From CBDIHH01 sp965279095 (GTDB lineage: Bacteria; Pseudomonadota; Alphaproteobacteria; Caulobacterales; Caulobacteraceae), in the NCBI GenBank assembly GCA_965279095.1, contig CBDIHH010000007.1, positions 434,001 to 498,000 on the forward strand: a stretch of DNA of 64,000 bases, read 5' to 3'. The notes under the pieces are model-generated. The model had not been told where the DNA came from and did not search any database. It saw nothing but the letters and a program-made list of their open reading frames with translations. Both the position numbers and the translations under genes were made by a program. Below, piece by piece: positions 42,727-50,834 of the stretch (the first letter of the stretch is position 1; every line of letters begins with the position of its first letter).

Positions 42727-43455
42727 CTAGTCGCCCTCGACCTCGCGCAGGGGCCCCGGGTCCCGCGCCCGGGCGCGCAGCCACATCACCCCGAACAGGT
42801 CGCCCATCGACACCCAAAGGCGGCGAAGGTTGGTGTATTTCGACCGGCCCGAGGTGCGCGGCCGGTGGTTCACGTCCTGGTAGGCGATCGAATAGCCCTC
42901 GCGCAGGATCAGCGCCGGGATGTAGCGGTGGATGTGGTCGAAATAGGGTAGGCGCAGGAACAGGTCGCGGCGGAAGGCTTTCAGCCCGCAGCCGGCGTCG
43001 TCCGACTGGTCATTGAGCATCTTGCTGCGGACCGCGTTGCCGATGCGCGAGGCGGCCTTCTTGGAAAAGCTGTCCTGGCGCCGGGCGCGGCGACCGCCGA
43101 CCATGCCCAGCCCCTCGCCCCCGGCCTTCAGGCGCGCCACCAGGCCGGGGCCGTCGGCGGGATCGTTCTGCAGATCGCCGTCGATGGTGACGATGATCTC
43201 CCCCCGCGCCGCCAGGATGCCGGTGCGGGTGGCCCGGCTCTGGCCGGCGTTGCGCTGATGCGCGATGACGCGAAGGGTGGGCAGCTCGGCCTTCAGGCCG
43301 GTCAGCACCGCCAGGGTGGCGTCACGGCTGGCGTCGTCCACGAAGATCATCTCATAGGGCTGGCCGTCGAAGGCGGCGGCGATCTCCCGCGCCAGGGCGG
43401 CGACGTTGCCCTCCTCGTCGAAGACGGGGGCGATGACCGAGACTTCCGGCTGCAT
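42727..43455 (-). CDS. Family 2 glycosyltransferase (polyprenyl-phosphate sugar synthase-like)
   Basis: A 242-residue GT-A-fold enzyme: 'VSVIAPVFDEEGNVAALAREI' at the N-terminus, 'YEMIFVDDASRD', the acceptor/metal motif TIDGDLQNDPAD, 'SDDAGCGLKAFRRDLFLRLPYFDHIHRYIPALILREGYSI' and 'VNHRPRTSGRSKY'. This is the pattern of DPM1/ArnC-like synthases that charge a polyprenyl phosphate with a sugar. There is no C-terminal TM pair. It is divergent from an ArnT-like transferase, which would use such a lipid-linked sugar, so the two probably work together in lipid A or envelope glycan modification. Confidence 0.92.
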   Translation of the reverse strand: MQPEVSVIAPVFDEEGNVAALAREIAAAFDGQPYEMIFVDDASRDATLAVLTGLKAELPTLRVIAHQRNAGQSRATRTGILAARGEIIVTIDGDLQNDPADGPGLVARLKAGGEGLGMVGGRRARRQDSFSKKAASRIGNAVRSKMLNDQSDDAGCGLKAFRRDLFLRLPYFDHIHRYIPALILREGYSIAYQDVNHRPRTSGRSKYTNLRRLWVSMGDLFGVMWLRARARDPGPLREVEGD

Positions 43456-43559
43456 GGCGGTCCTTGTCTAGCCCGCGCGACGGCGGGGGCGATGGTTGCT
43501 GGAGCCTCTTAACCGGTTTCGGCGGTCGTTTGCAGCCAAGGGCGTGTTATCAGGTCGCC

Positions 43560-45239
43560 ATGATTCACCAGGCCTTGGATCGCTGGGGGGCAGGCTGGCG
43601 CGGCCCGGCGCTCGCCGCCCTCGTCGCCCTGATCGCCGGCCTGCCGGGGGTGTTCGCCCTGCCGGCCCTGGATCGCGACGAGTCCCGCTTCGCCCAGGCC
43701 AGCGCCCAGATGCTGGAGACCGGCGACTTCGTCTCGATCAACTTCCAGGACCAGCCCCGCGACAAGAAGCCCGTCGGCATCTACTGGCTGCAGGCCCTCA
43801 GCGTCTCGGCCCTGTCGGCGCCCGAGGCGCGGCAGATCTGGGCCTACCGGATCCCCTCCCTGCTCGGGGCCATGCTGGCGGCGGCGGCCTGCGCCTGGGG
43901 GGCGGCGGCCTTTTTCGGCCCGGGGCGCGGCCTGCTGGCGGGGGCGATCCTCGGCGCCGCCTTCATCCTGTCCACCGAAGCCACCATCGCCAAGACCGAT
44001 GCGGCCCTGTGCGGCTGCATCACCCTGATGATGGCCGCCTTCGGGCGCATGTATGGGGCCTCCCTCGGCCAGGTCGAGGCCGGCCGCATCACCCGCTTGC
44101 TGTTCTGGCTGGCCCTGGCCGGCTCCCTGCTGATCAAGGGCCCCGTCGGGCCCCTGGTGGCGATCCTCGCCGGCGGCGCCCTGTGGGCCATGGACCGCAA
44201 GGCGCCGTGGCTGCGGTCCATGGGTTGGGGCTGGGGGATCGTCATCGTCGCGGCGACCGTCGGCCCCTGGGCGACGGCGATCACCGTGGCCACCGACGGC
44301 GCCTTCTGGTCCTCGGCCATCGGCGGCGACCTGGCCCCCAAGATCGCCGGCGGCCAGGAGAGCCATGGGGCCCCGCCAGGCTATCATCTGCTGCTCAGCC
44401 CCCTGCTGCTGTTTCCGGCCACCCTGCTGCTGCCGGCCGCCCTGGCCTATGGCTGGCGGGCGCGAGCGCAGCCGGCGGCGCGCTTCGCCCTGGCCTGGCT
44501 GATCCCCACCTGGCTGATGTTCGAACTACTGCCCACCAAGCTCGTGCACTACACCCTGCCCGCCTATGGGGCCCTGGCCTGGCTGGCGGTGGGCGCCCTG
44601 ACCGAGCCGATCGGAGAGCGGCTGCGCTGGGCGGGGGCGGGGCTGATGGTCCTGGCCGCCGCCGCCTTCGCCGCCATCGCCCTGGTGGCGCTGAACCAGT
44701 ACGGCGATCCCTCGGATAAGGTCGCCGGATATCTGACGGCGGCGCTTTTCATCGGCGCCGCCCTGTGCGGCGGCCTGGCCCTGGTGCGCGGACCCAGCCC
44801 CCGCAGCCTGCTGGCCACCCTGGCCCTGGGGATCGCCGCCCACGGCGCCCTGGTGGGCCTGCTGGCGCCGCGGCTGGAGCCCCTGTGGCTGTCGCAGCGG
44901 ATCGGCCGCGCGCTGCAGGCCGAGGGGCTGGACCCCCGCAACGGCGTCATCCTCGGTCCCGTCGCGGTGGCCGGCTATGGCGAGCCGAGCCTGGTGTTCG
45001 GCCTGGGCACCGGCACCGAGCTCACCGACCCCGTCCATGCCGCCCGGGCCCTGGCCGACGGCCGGCCGGTGGTGGTGGAGGGTCGGGTGGAGCCGGCGTT
45101 CCGCGCCGCCTTGCGGGCCCTGGGCGCCCAGGGACGGGCGGCGGGCCTGGTCGAGGGCCTCAACTATTCCGACGGGGACGACGAGCGCCTGGTGGTCTAC
45201 GGCCCGGCCGGCGGACCGCGGCGGGTCCCCGCGCCCTGA
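43560..45239 (+). CDS. ArnT/PMT-like family 39 glycosyltransferase
   Basis: A 559-residue GT-C membrane enzyme. The first periplasmic loop carries the catalytic acidic motif LDRDESRFAQASAQMLETGDFVSINFQDQPRDKKPVGIYWLQAL, matching ArnT (E-x-R and KPP-like segment). About 12 TM helices follow and then a soluble C-terminal segment. ArnT-like enzymes transfer a sugar from undecaprenyl phosphate to lipid A or other acceptors on the periplasmic side. I place the start at ATG 43560. It is divergent from the GT2 gene that could supply its donor. Confidence 0.92.
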   Translation: MIHQALDRWGAGWRGPALAALVALIAGLPGVFALPALDRDESRFAQASAQMLETGDFVSINFQDQPRDKKPVGIYWLQALSVSALSAPEARQIWAYRIPSLLGAMLAAAACAWGAAAFFGPGRGLLAGAILGAAFILSTEATIAKTDAALCGCITLMMAAFGRMYGASLGQVEAGRITRLLFWLALAGSLLIKGPVGPLVAILAGGALWAMDRKAPWLRSMGWGWGIVIVAATVGPWATAITVATDGAFWSSAIGGDLAPKIAGGQESHGAPPGYHLLLSPLLLFPATLLLPAALAYGWRARAQPAARFALAWLIPTWLMFELLPTKLVHYTLPAYGALAWLAVGALTEPIGERLRWAGAGLMVLAAAAFAAIALVALNQYGDPSDKVAGYLTAALFIGAALCGGLALVRGPSPRSLLATLALGIAAHGALVGLLAPRLEPLWLSQRIGRALQAEGLDPRNGVILGPVAVAGYGEPSLVFGLGTGTELTDPVHAARALADGRPVVVEGRVEPAFRAALRALGAQGRAAGLVEGLNYSDGDDERLVVYGPAGGPRRVPAP

Positions 45240-45254
45240 ACCGGCGCACGGCGG

Positions 45255-46931
45255 TCAGGCCGCCAGGGGCGTCTCGGCCGGCGCGGGCGCGGCGCGGCGC
45301 GGGCGCTTGGCGAGACCCGACATGCCCCCCGACGACATCAGGCCAACGTCGGCGAGGATCATGGGAATGGTCCATTTGCGCGCCGCGGCCACATAGCGGG
45401 GGCGCCAGGTGGGATCGTACTTGTCCTTGTAGCGACGCACGCCCTGGAAGTTGTAGATTCCCTCGCCGCGCTCGAACATCAGGCGGCCGACCCGGGTCAT
45501 GAACGGGGCCAGGGGCCGGTTCTCCAGCCCCGCCAGCGGCGCCACCCCGAAGTCGAAGGCCTTGTAGCCCTGGGCCTGGGCCCAGCCGAGCAACTCGACG
45601 AACAGATAGTCCATGATGTTCTTGGGCCCGTCGGCGGCGTAGCGCATTAGGTCCATCGACAGGGCGCTGCGGTCGGCCACCGTCCACAGGGTGGCGAAGG
45701 CGACGATGCGGCCTTCATGGCGGACCACGGCGCAGGGGAACTCGTTCACATAGGGAGGATCGAACCGACCCAGCGAGAACCCCTTCTCGCCGCCGGCGTG
45801 ATGGGCGAGCCAGTCGTCGGAGATCGCCTTGAGGGCGTCCATCACCTCGCCCACGCGGCCCTCGCCGATCACCTCGAAACTGCAGCCGCCCTCGCCGGCC
45901 TTGCGCCAGTTGCGTCGCAGCACTTCGCGACGGCGGCCCTGCAGGGAGAAGCCCGCGAGAGGCAGGGTGGCCGATTCCCCGGTCTTCTGGATGGCGAAGC
46001 CCAGTTCGACCATCTCCGGCAGCAGATCCGGCCCGATGTTGTACATCGCCGGGCGGCAGGCGTGGGCGTCGGCCAGCTCACGGAAGCGCCACAGCAGCTC
46101 GAGTCGCTCGCAACAGCGCCCCACCGGCGCGCCCATCGCCACCCAGGACCGACCGCGCACCCCGAACATCAGGAAGCTCTGGCCGGACTTGGAGAACAGG
46201 AAGCGCTTGTCGCCCAGCAGGCAGAGGTTGGCCTCCGGGGCGCCCCCTTCGGCCGAGGCCAGGATGGCGCGGACCCGGGCGAAGTCCGGATCGGTGTCGC
46301 CGATTATCCCCGGGGTGGCGGTGGTGGCCAGCAGCCGCCAGAGCCCGACCGCCAGGAGCAGCACGCCCGCCCCGGCCCAGCCGCGCAGGGCCCGGCTGGC
46401 GTCGGCGTCGACCATCACCCGCCACCACAGCTCGTCGCGATAGCCGACGTTGTCGAAGGACCACAGGCCGAGGATGCCCATCCCCAGCAGGGCGGCGAAG
46501 GCCGAACCCAGCCAGCCCGGGGTGATGTCGATGCGGGTGAGCTGGGCGTTGCGGGTGAAGGCGGCGCGCACCGGCAGCAGCAGGCCGCAGACGGCGATCA
46601 GGGCGGCGCTTTCCTCCCAGTTCAGTCCCTTGAGCAGGGCCAGGACCGCCGCCACCCCCAGCAGGATCGAGGCCGTCGCCCAGGCCGCGCCGAGCTTCTT
46701 GCGCAGGCCGAAGGCCACAAGCACCAGCACCAGGCCGAGGATGGAGGAGGCGAAGTGGCTGAACTCGATCAGCGGCAGGGGCGCGTGCTGGGCCAGCCAC
46801 CGCAGGCGCTCGGGCACCGAGGGCGTCGCGGCGGAGGCCAGCAGCATGATCCCGGAAGCCAGGGTCAGGGCCGCCGTGCCCATCGGCGCGATCGCCAAGG
46901 CCGCCGGCTTCACCTCGCGCCAACCGCTCAT
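45255..46931 (-). CDS. Short MprF-like aminoacyl-phosphatidylglycerol synthase
   Basis: A 558-residue protein. About six TM helices fill residues 1-200. The cytoplasmic DUF2156 domain follows, with 'GQSFLMFGVRGRSWVAMGAPVG', 'LLWRFRELADAHACRPAMYNIG', 'LGFAIQKTGESATLPLAGFSLQGRRREVLRRNWRKA' and 'NIMDYLFVELLGWAQAQGYKAFDFGVAPLAGLENRPLAPF'. This is the synthase half of MprF. The flippase half (about eight more helices, total length about 850) is absent. It should transfer Lys or Ala from tRNA to phosphatidylglycerol. The start ATG has AAGAGG upstream. It converges with the ArnT-like gene, so both may serve envelope charge modification. Confidence 0.9.
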   Translation of the reverse strand: MSGWREVKPAALAIAPMGTAALTLASGIMLLASAATPSVPERLRWLAQHAPLPLIEFSHFASSILGLVLVLVAFGLRKKLGAAWATASILLGVAAVLALLKGLNWEESAALIAVCGLLLPVRAAFTRNAQLTRIDITPGWLGSAFAALLGMGILGLWSFDNVGYRDELWWRVMVDADASRALRGWAGAGVLLLAVGLWRLLATTATPGIIGDTDPDFARVRAILASAEGGAPEANLCLLGDKRFLFSKSGQSFLMFGVRGRSWVAMGAPVGRCCERLELLWRFRELADAHACRPAMYNIGPDLLPEMVELGFAIQKTGESATLPLAGFSLQGRRREVLRRNWRKAGEGGCSFEVIGEGRVGEVMDALKAISDDWLAHHAGGEKGFSLGRFDPPYVNEFPCAVVRHEGRIVAFATLWTVADRSALSMDLMRYAADGPKNIMDYLFVELLGWAQAQGYKAFDFGVAPLAGLENRPLAPFMTRVGRLMFERGEGIYNFQGVRRYKDKYDPTWRPRYVAAARKWTIPMILADVGLMSSGGMSGLAKRPRRAAPAPAETPLAA

Positions 46932-47135
46932 GCGACCTCTTGGAACGACGCCCGACGAGGCAGGCACATCGGCGAACTATAGCGTGCGCCGCCCGCCCGA
47001 TACAGGCCCGAACACTAAGGTAGGGTTGCGGCGGATTGAACAGGCGCGCCGCAGCCCGGCGATTGATCTCTCGGCTCAGCTTGTTAGGGTCCGGGCGTGC
47101 TCGACCGCGTCGCGGCGCCGTCCCTGGAGACCCCT

Positions 47136-48098
47136 ATGCGCAAATCCAAGTTCCTCGCCGCCGCCGCCGCGATCGCGACCCTGTCGATGTCGGCGCCGGC
47201 GCAGGCCCAGTACGGGATGGACCGCAAGCAGCCGCGCAACGCCGCCACCCCCGAACTGCCCCGCTGCCAGACGCCCCTGGGCACGGTGTCGATCAAGGAG
47301 GCGGAAAGCCGCTGGTGGACGCAGCTGGGGCTGTCCAATCCCGAGACCCTGCTGAAGCTGATGGCGACCCGGTCCAACTGCCTGCGGGTGGTGGACCGCA
47401 ACGGCGGCCTGGCCATGCGCGGCGTCGAGCGCGACCTGGCGGAATCGGGCGAGTTGCAGCGGGGGTCCAACCTCGGCCGCGGCCAGATCAAGGTGGCCGA
47501 CTACATCCTCGTTCCCGACATCGTCAACAGCGACTCCAATACCGGCGGCGCCAACATCGGCGCGGCCCTGGGCAGCTTCGTGCCGGGCGGCGCCGGGGCC
47601 CTGCTGGGCGGCCTGCGCACCCAGCGCGCCCAGGCCCAGGCCCTGCTGACCCTGGTGGACGCCCGCACCACCGAGCAGCTGTATGTGGCCGAGGGCGTCG
47701 CCCAGAAGACCAACATCGGCTTCGCCGGCGGCGGAGGCGCCTTCGGCACCACGGGCATCGGCGCCCTGGCGGGCGGCGGCTATTCGGACACCGACATCGG
47801 CAAGGTGATCACCGCCGCCTATTTCAACGCCTTCATCGACCTGATCGGCTACATGTCCGGCGCCCAGCCCGGGGCCGCCGCGGCGGCGGCGCCGATCCAG
47901 GCCTATACGGCCACCGGGCCGGTGGTGATGCGGGCCCAGCCCTCGACCAACGCCCCCGCGGTGCGCAGCTTCAGCGGCGCCGCCATGATCTATCCCACCG
48001 GCCAGCGCAACGGCGTCTGGTGGGAGGTCGATGACGAGACCGGCAACCGCGGCTGGGTCCCCTCCACCATGCTGACCGCCCGCGGCTCCCAGCGCTGA
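47136..48098 (+). CDS. Exported CsgG-like protein with C-terminal SH3-like domain
   Basis: A 320-residue protein with a signal peptide (MRKSKFLAAAAAIATLSMSAPAQAQ). There is no lipobox Cys at the cleavage site. The middle part looks CsgG-like: 'VVDRNGGLAMRGVERDLAESGELQRGSNLGRGQIKVADYILVPDIVNSDSNTGG', 'LLTLVDARTTEQLYVAEGVAQKTNIGF' and a glycine-rich loop. Residues about 255-315 form a bacterial SH3-like domain (YTATGPVVMRAQPSTNAPAVRSFSGAAMIYPTG and WWEVDDETGNRGWVPSTML). The SH3 part suggests binding to peptidoglycan or peptides. The absence of the lipid anchor sets it apart from curli-pore CsgG. Confidence 0.75.
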   Translation: MRKSKFLAAAAAIATLSMSAPAQAQYGMDRKQPRNAATPELPRCQTPLGTVSIKEAESRWWTQLGLSNPETLLKLMATRSNCLRVVDRNGGLAMRGVERDLAESGELQRGSNLGRGQIKVADYILVPDIVNSDSNTGGANIGAALGSFVPGGAGALLGGLRTQRAQAQALLTLVDARTTEQLYVAEGVAQKTNIGFAGGGGAFGTTGIGALAGGGYSDTDIGKVITAAYFNAFIDLIGYMSGAQPGAAAAAAPIQAYTATGPVVMRAQPSTNAPAVRSFSGAAMIYPTGQRNGVWWEVDDETGNRGWVPSTMLTARGSQR

Positions 48099-48187
48099 GA
48101 CGGCCGCCGGCGGGGAACCGGCCCCTGCGTCGGGTGTTCGACCCTGGGCGCCGCTTGGAGGCGCCAGACGAATGCAGGAGAGCGCCC

Positions 48188-48679
48188 GTGGCCGACCCCG
48201 TGAATCATGAAGAGGCCGAAAAGCGCCTGTGGAAGGAGATCGAGCGCCAGCACGTGGGCATGCTCGGCGTCGTCGGCGGCAAGCCGCACCACTTCCAGCC
48301 GATGACCCCCTTCGTCGAGGCGGACACCCGCACCATCTGGTTCTTCTGCCGCGACGACAACGACCTGATCGCCCAGTCGGCCGAGGGCAAGACCATGCTG
48401 GTGGTCCAGGGCGACCGCTTCCAGGCCTGTATCGGCGGCGTCCTGACGCCCGCCCACGACCGCGCCCGCATTGACAAGTTCTGGAACCCGATCGTCGCGG
48501 CCTGGTATCCCGAGGGCAAGGACGACCCCCACCTGACCCTCCTGCGCCTGGATTGCGACGACGCGGAAGTCTGGATGTCGCAGGCCAACCCCGTCCGGTT
48601 CGCCTTCGAGATCGCCAAGGCCAACCTCACCGGCTCCATGCCCGACGTGGGCGAGAAGTCCTCCCTGAACCTGAAATAG
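48188..48679 (+). CDS. Pyridoxamine-5'-phosphate-oxidase-like (general stress protein 26) flavoprotein
   Basis: A 163-residue split-barrel protein. It starts with GTG preceded by CAGGAGAG. The pattern 'LWKEIERQHVGMLGVVGGKPHHFQPMTPFVEADTRTIWFFCRDDNDLIAQ' and 'DKFWNPIVAAWYPEGKDDPHLTLLRLDCDDAEVWMS' is that of the general-stress-protein 26 group, which binds FMN or FAD and has no proven substrate in most cases. It stands alone between the CsgG-like gene and aroA. Confidence 0.9.
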   Translation: MADPVNHEEAEKRLWKEIERQHVGMLGVVGGKPHHFQPMTPFVEADTRTIWFFCRDDNDLIAQSAEGKTMLVVQGDRFQACIGGVLTPAHDRARIDKFWNPIVAAWYPEGKDDPHLTLLRLDCDDAEVWMSQANPVRFAFEIAKANLTGSMPDVGEKSSLNLK

Positions 48680-48743
48680 GGTCGCCGCCCGGGGCGGGAC
48701 GGCGGCGCTGGGCAAAGCGGCGCCGTCCCGCTATCTACGCCGC

Positions 48744-50012
48744 ATGACCGCCCCAGCCCCCCGTCCCGGCGTGCGCATCGTCCCGGTTAAGGCGCCGCTG
48801 GTCGGGGCCGTCACCCTGCCCGGCTCCAAGTCCATCACCAACCGCGCCCTGCTGATGGCCGGCCTCGCCCGGGGCCGCAGCACCCTCACCGGCGCCCTCA
48901 AGAGCGACGACACCGCGCGGATGGCCGAGGGTCTCGCCGCCATGGGCGTGGCCGTCGCTGAGCCCGACCCCACCACCTTCGTGGTCGAGGGCTCGGGCCG
49001 ACTGAAGGCGCCCGCGCAGCCGCTGTTCATGGGCAATGCCGGGACCGCCATGCGCTTCCTCACGGCCGCGGCGGCCCTGGCGGACGGGCCGGTGACCCTG
49101 GATGGCGACGCCTATATGCGCGCCAGACCCATCGGCGGCCTTGTCGAGGCCCTCAGGAGCCTCGGCGTTCAGGCCACGGCCACCGGCGGCCGCCCGCCGG
49201 TGCAGGTGGAAGGGACCGGGGGCTTTGAGGGCGACCGGGTGGTCATCGATGCGTCCCTGACCAGCCAATATGTTTCCGCCCTGCTGATGCTCGCCGCCTG
49301 CGGCGCGGGACCGGTGGAGGTGGTGCTCAAGGACGCCGACATCGGCGCCCGGGGCTATATCGACCTCACCGTGGCCGCCATGCGCGGCTTCGGCGCCCAG
49401 GTCGACGAGGGCCAGAGCGCCTGGACCGTCCATCCCACCGGCTATCGCGCCGCGCGGTTCCCCATCGAACCGGACGCCTCGGCGGCGACCTATCTGTGGG
49501 CGGCCGAGGTCCTCACCGGCGGGCGCATCGACCTGGGACTGGCCGCCGCCGCCTTCACCCAGCCCGACGCCGCCGCCCATCGGCTGATCGCCGCCTATCC
49601 GCGCATGCCGGCGGTCATCGACGGCGCGCAGATGCAGGACGCCGTGCCGACCCTTGCGGTGCTGGCCGCCTTCAACGACGGCCCGGTGCGTTTCACGGGC
49701 ATCGCCAACCTGCGGGTCAAGGAGTGCGACCGCATCAGCGCCCTGGCGCAGGGGCTATCGGCCATTCGACCCGGACTGGGGATCGAAGACGGGGACGACC
49801 TGGTGGTGGCGGGCGATCCGTCCCTGGCGGGCCAGACCCTGGCGGCGCGCGTCGACACCCACGGCGACCACCGCATCGCCATGGCCTTTGCTCTGGCCGG
49901 GCTCAAGGCGGACGGGATCGTCATCGAGGACCCCGCCTGCACCGCCAAGACCTATCCGGGCTATTGGGACGCCCTGGCCTCCCTAGGGGTCGGCCTCACC
50001 TTCGAGGCCTGA
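48744..50012 (+). CDS. aroA: 3-Phosphoshikimate 1-carboxyvinyltransferase (EPSP synthase)
   Basis: A 422-residue enzyme of aromatic amino-acid synthesis. Substrate residues are visible: PGSKSITNRALL (K29, S30, R34), GNAGTAMRFLTAA (G97-N98-A99-G100-T101), 'DASLTSQYVSALLM', 'DGAQMQDAVPTLAVLAAF', 'NLRVKECDRISAL' and 'THGDHRIAMAFAL'. The PEP loop has Phe105 where class I enzymes of enterobacteria have Pro101, and it lacks the GNAAT loop of class II (CP4-like) enzymes. It is not next to cmk or rpsA, the usual setting of alphaproteobacterial aroA. It may be a second copy or a replacement. Confidence 0.95.
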   Translation: MTAPAPRPGVRIVPVKAPLVGAVTLPGSKSITNRALLMAGLARGRSTLTGALKSDDTARMAEGLAAMGVAVAEPDPTTFVVEGSGRLKAPAQPLFMGNAGTAMRFLTAAAALADGPVTLDGDAYMRARPIGGLVEALRSLGVQATATGGRPPVQVEGTGGFEGDRVVIDASLTSQYVSALLMLAACGAGPVEVVLKDADIGARGYIDLTVAAMRGFGAQVDEGQSAWTVHPTGYRAARFPIEPDASAATYLWAAEVLTGGRIDLGLAAAAFTQPDAAAHRLIAAYPRMPAVIDGAQMQDAVPTLAVLAAFNDGPVRFTGIANLRVKECDRISALAQGLSAIRPGLGIEDGDDLVVAGDPSLAGQTLAARVDTHGDHRIAMAFALAGLKADGIVIEDPACTAKTYPGYWDALASLGVGLTFEA

Positions 50013-50027
50013 GACCGAAGCCCCGCT

Positions 50028-50357
50028 TCAGATGCGGCCGGTCCAGGCGGCCTTCGCCGGAGCGAAGGCGGCCGGCACCATGCCCTTCAGGTCGGCGCCG
50101 CGCAGGAACCGAAGTCCCGCCTCCGACCCGTGGCGCCACATCACCTGGGACTCGTGCGCCTGACCCGAGCGCCAGAAGACGACAATGATCACCTGGGGCA
50201 GCACCACGCTGTGGGCGAAGCGCAGGCGAGCGCCGCTCGCGGAGCGGTCGCATACGATGCAAGGCAGGGCGCCCGGATAGACCCGGGCGTCGAGCTCGAC
50301 CGGTATGCGCGGCTCGCGGCGTCGGTCGTCAAAGCGATCGGGAGGTGCCATGGCCAT
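50028..50357 (-). CDS. PilZ-domain protein
   Basis: A 109-residue single-domain protein. The c-di-GMP-binding RxxxR is present as RREPRIPVELDARVY, and the second motif (D/N-x-S-x-x-G) as CDRSASGARLRF. These two motifs are what bind cyclic di-GMP. There are two possible ATG starts (50357, 50351), with no strong ribosome site for either. It converges with aroA 15 bases apart. The downstream partner is unknown; in Caulobacter-type bacteria such proteins act on motility, surface attachment or cell cycle. Confidence 0.88.
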   Translation of the reverse strand: MAMAPPDRFDDRRREPRIPVELDARVYPGALPCIVCDRSASGARLRFAHSVVLPQVIIVVFWRSGQAHESQVMWRHGSEAGLRFLRGADLKGMVPAAFAPAKAAWTGRI

Positions 50358-50407
50358 GCCGCGTCTATGCCACGGCCTAGCTTAACGTCCCGCCAACCTG
50401 GCGAAAT

Positions 50408-50722
50408 TTAATGGTGGCTGAGGTGCGAGCCGCGCACCACCACCACGGTGGGGCGCTGGGCCGCCATCAGGTGACCGAGGATCAGCCCGGCCACCGCCGA
50501 CAGGGCCATGGCCACATAGGGGCGCTCGCGGGCGAAGTCCCCGGCCTTCTCGACCCCCGCTGCGGCGCCGTCCTTGGCGCGCAGGAAGGCGTCCTGGGCG
50601 CGGCCCACCACCTCCTTGGCCTTGTCCAGCCGATCTTCCGCGTCATCGAGCAGGGCGTTGAGGCTGCGGTCCGCCCCGGTCGCGCCAAAGGATGTCGAGC
50701 CGCCCGCCGTGTCGCCGATCAT
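50408..50722 (-). CDS. DUF883/ElaB-YqjD-like small membrane-anchored protein
   Basis: A 104-residue protein with ACGGAG upstream of the ATG. A helical segment (LNALLDDAEDRLDKAKEVVGRAQDAFLRAKDGAAAGVEKAGDFARERPYVAMA) is followed by a C-terminal TM helix with a glycine zipper (LSAVAGLILGHLM). This is the layout of ElaB/YqjD proteins, C-tail-anchored inner-membrane proteins that bind stationary-phase ribosomes in E. coli. The tail after the helix is short and ends in two His. The next gene on the other strand starts 112 bases away. Confidence 0.82.
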   Translation of the reverse strand: MIGDTAGGSTSFGATGADRSLNALLDDAEDRLDKAKEVVGRAQDAFLRAKDGAAAGVEKAGDFARERPYVAMALSAVAGLILGHLMAAQRPTVVVVRGSHLSHH

Positions 50723-50834
50723 GAGGAATCTCCGTTTGCATCCAGAACCGTTGGACCCCGTCCCGGTTCCCGCGCCTGGACTTGGCCGCCATCTCGTTCT
50801 TGGATGGGCGTCGTCCAACCAGGGTGATTTTCCC

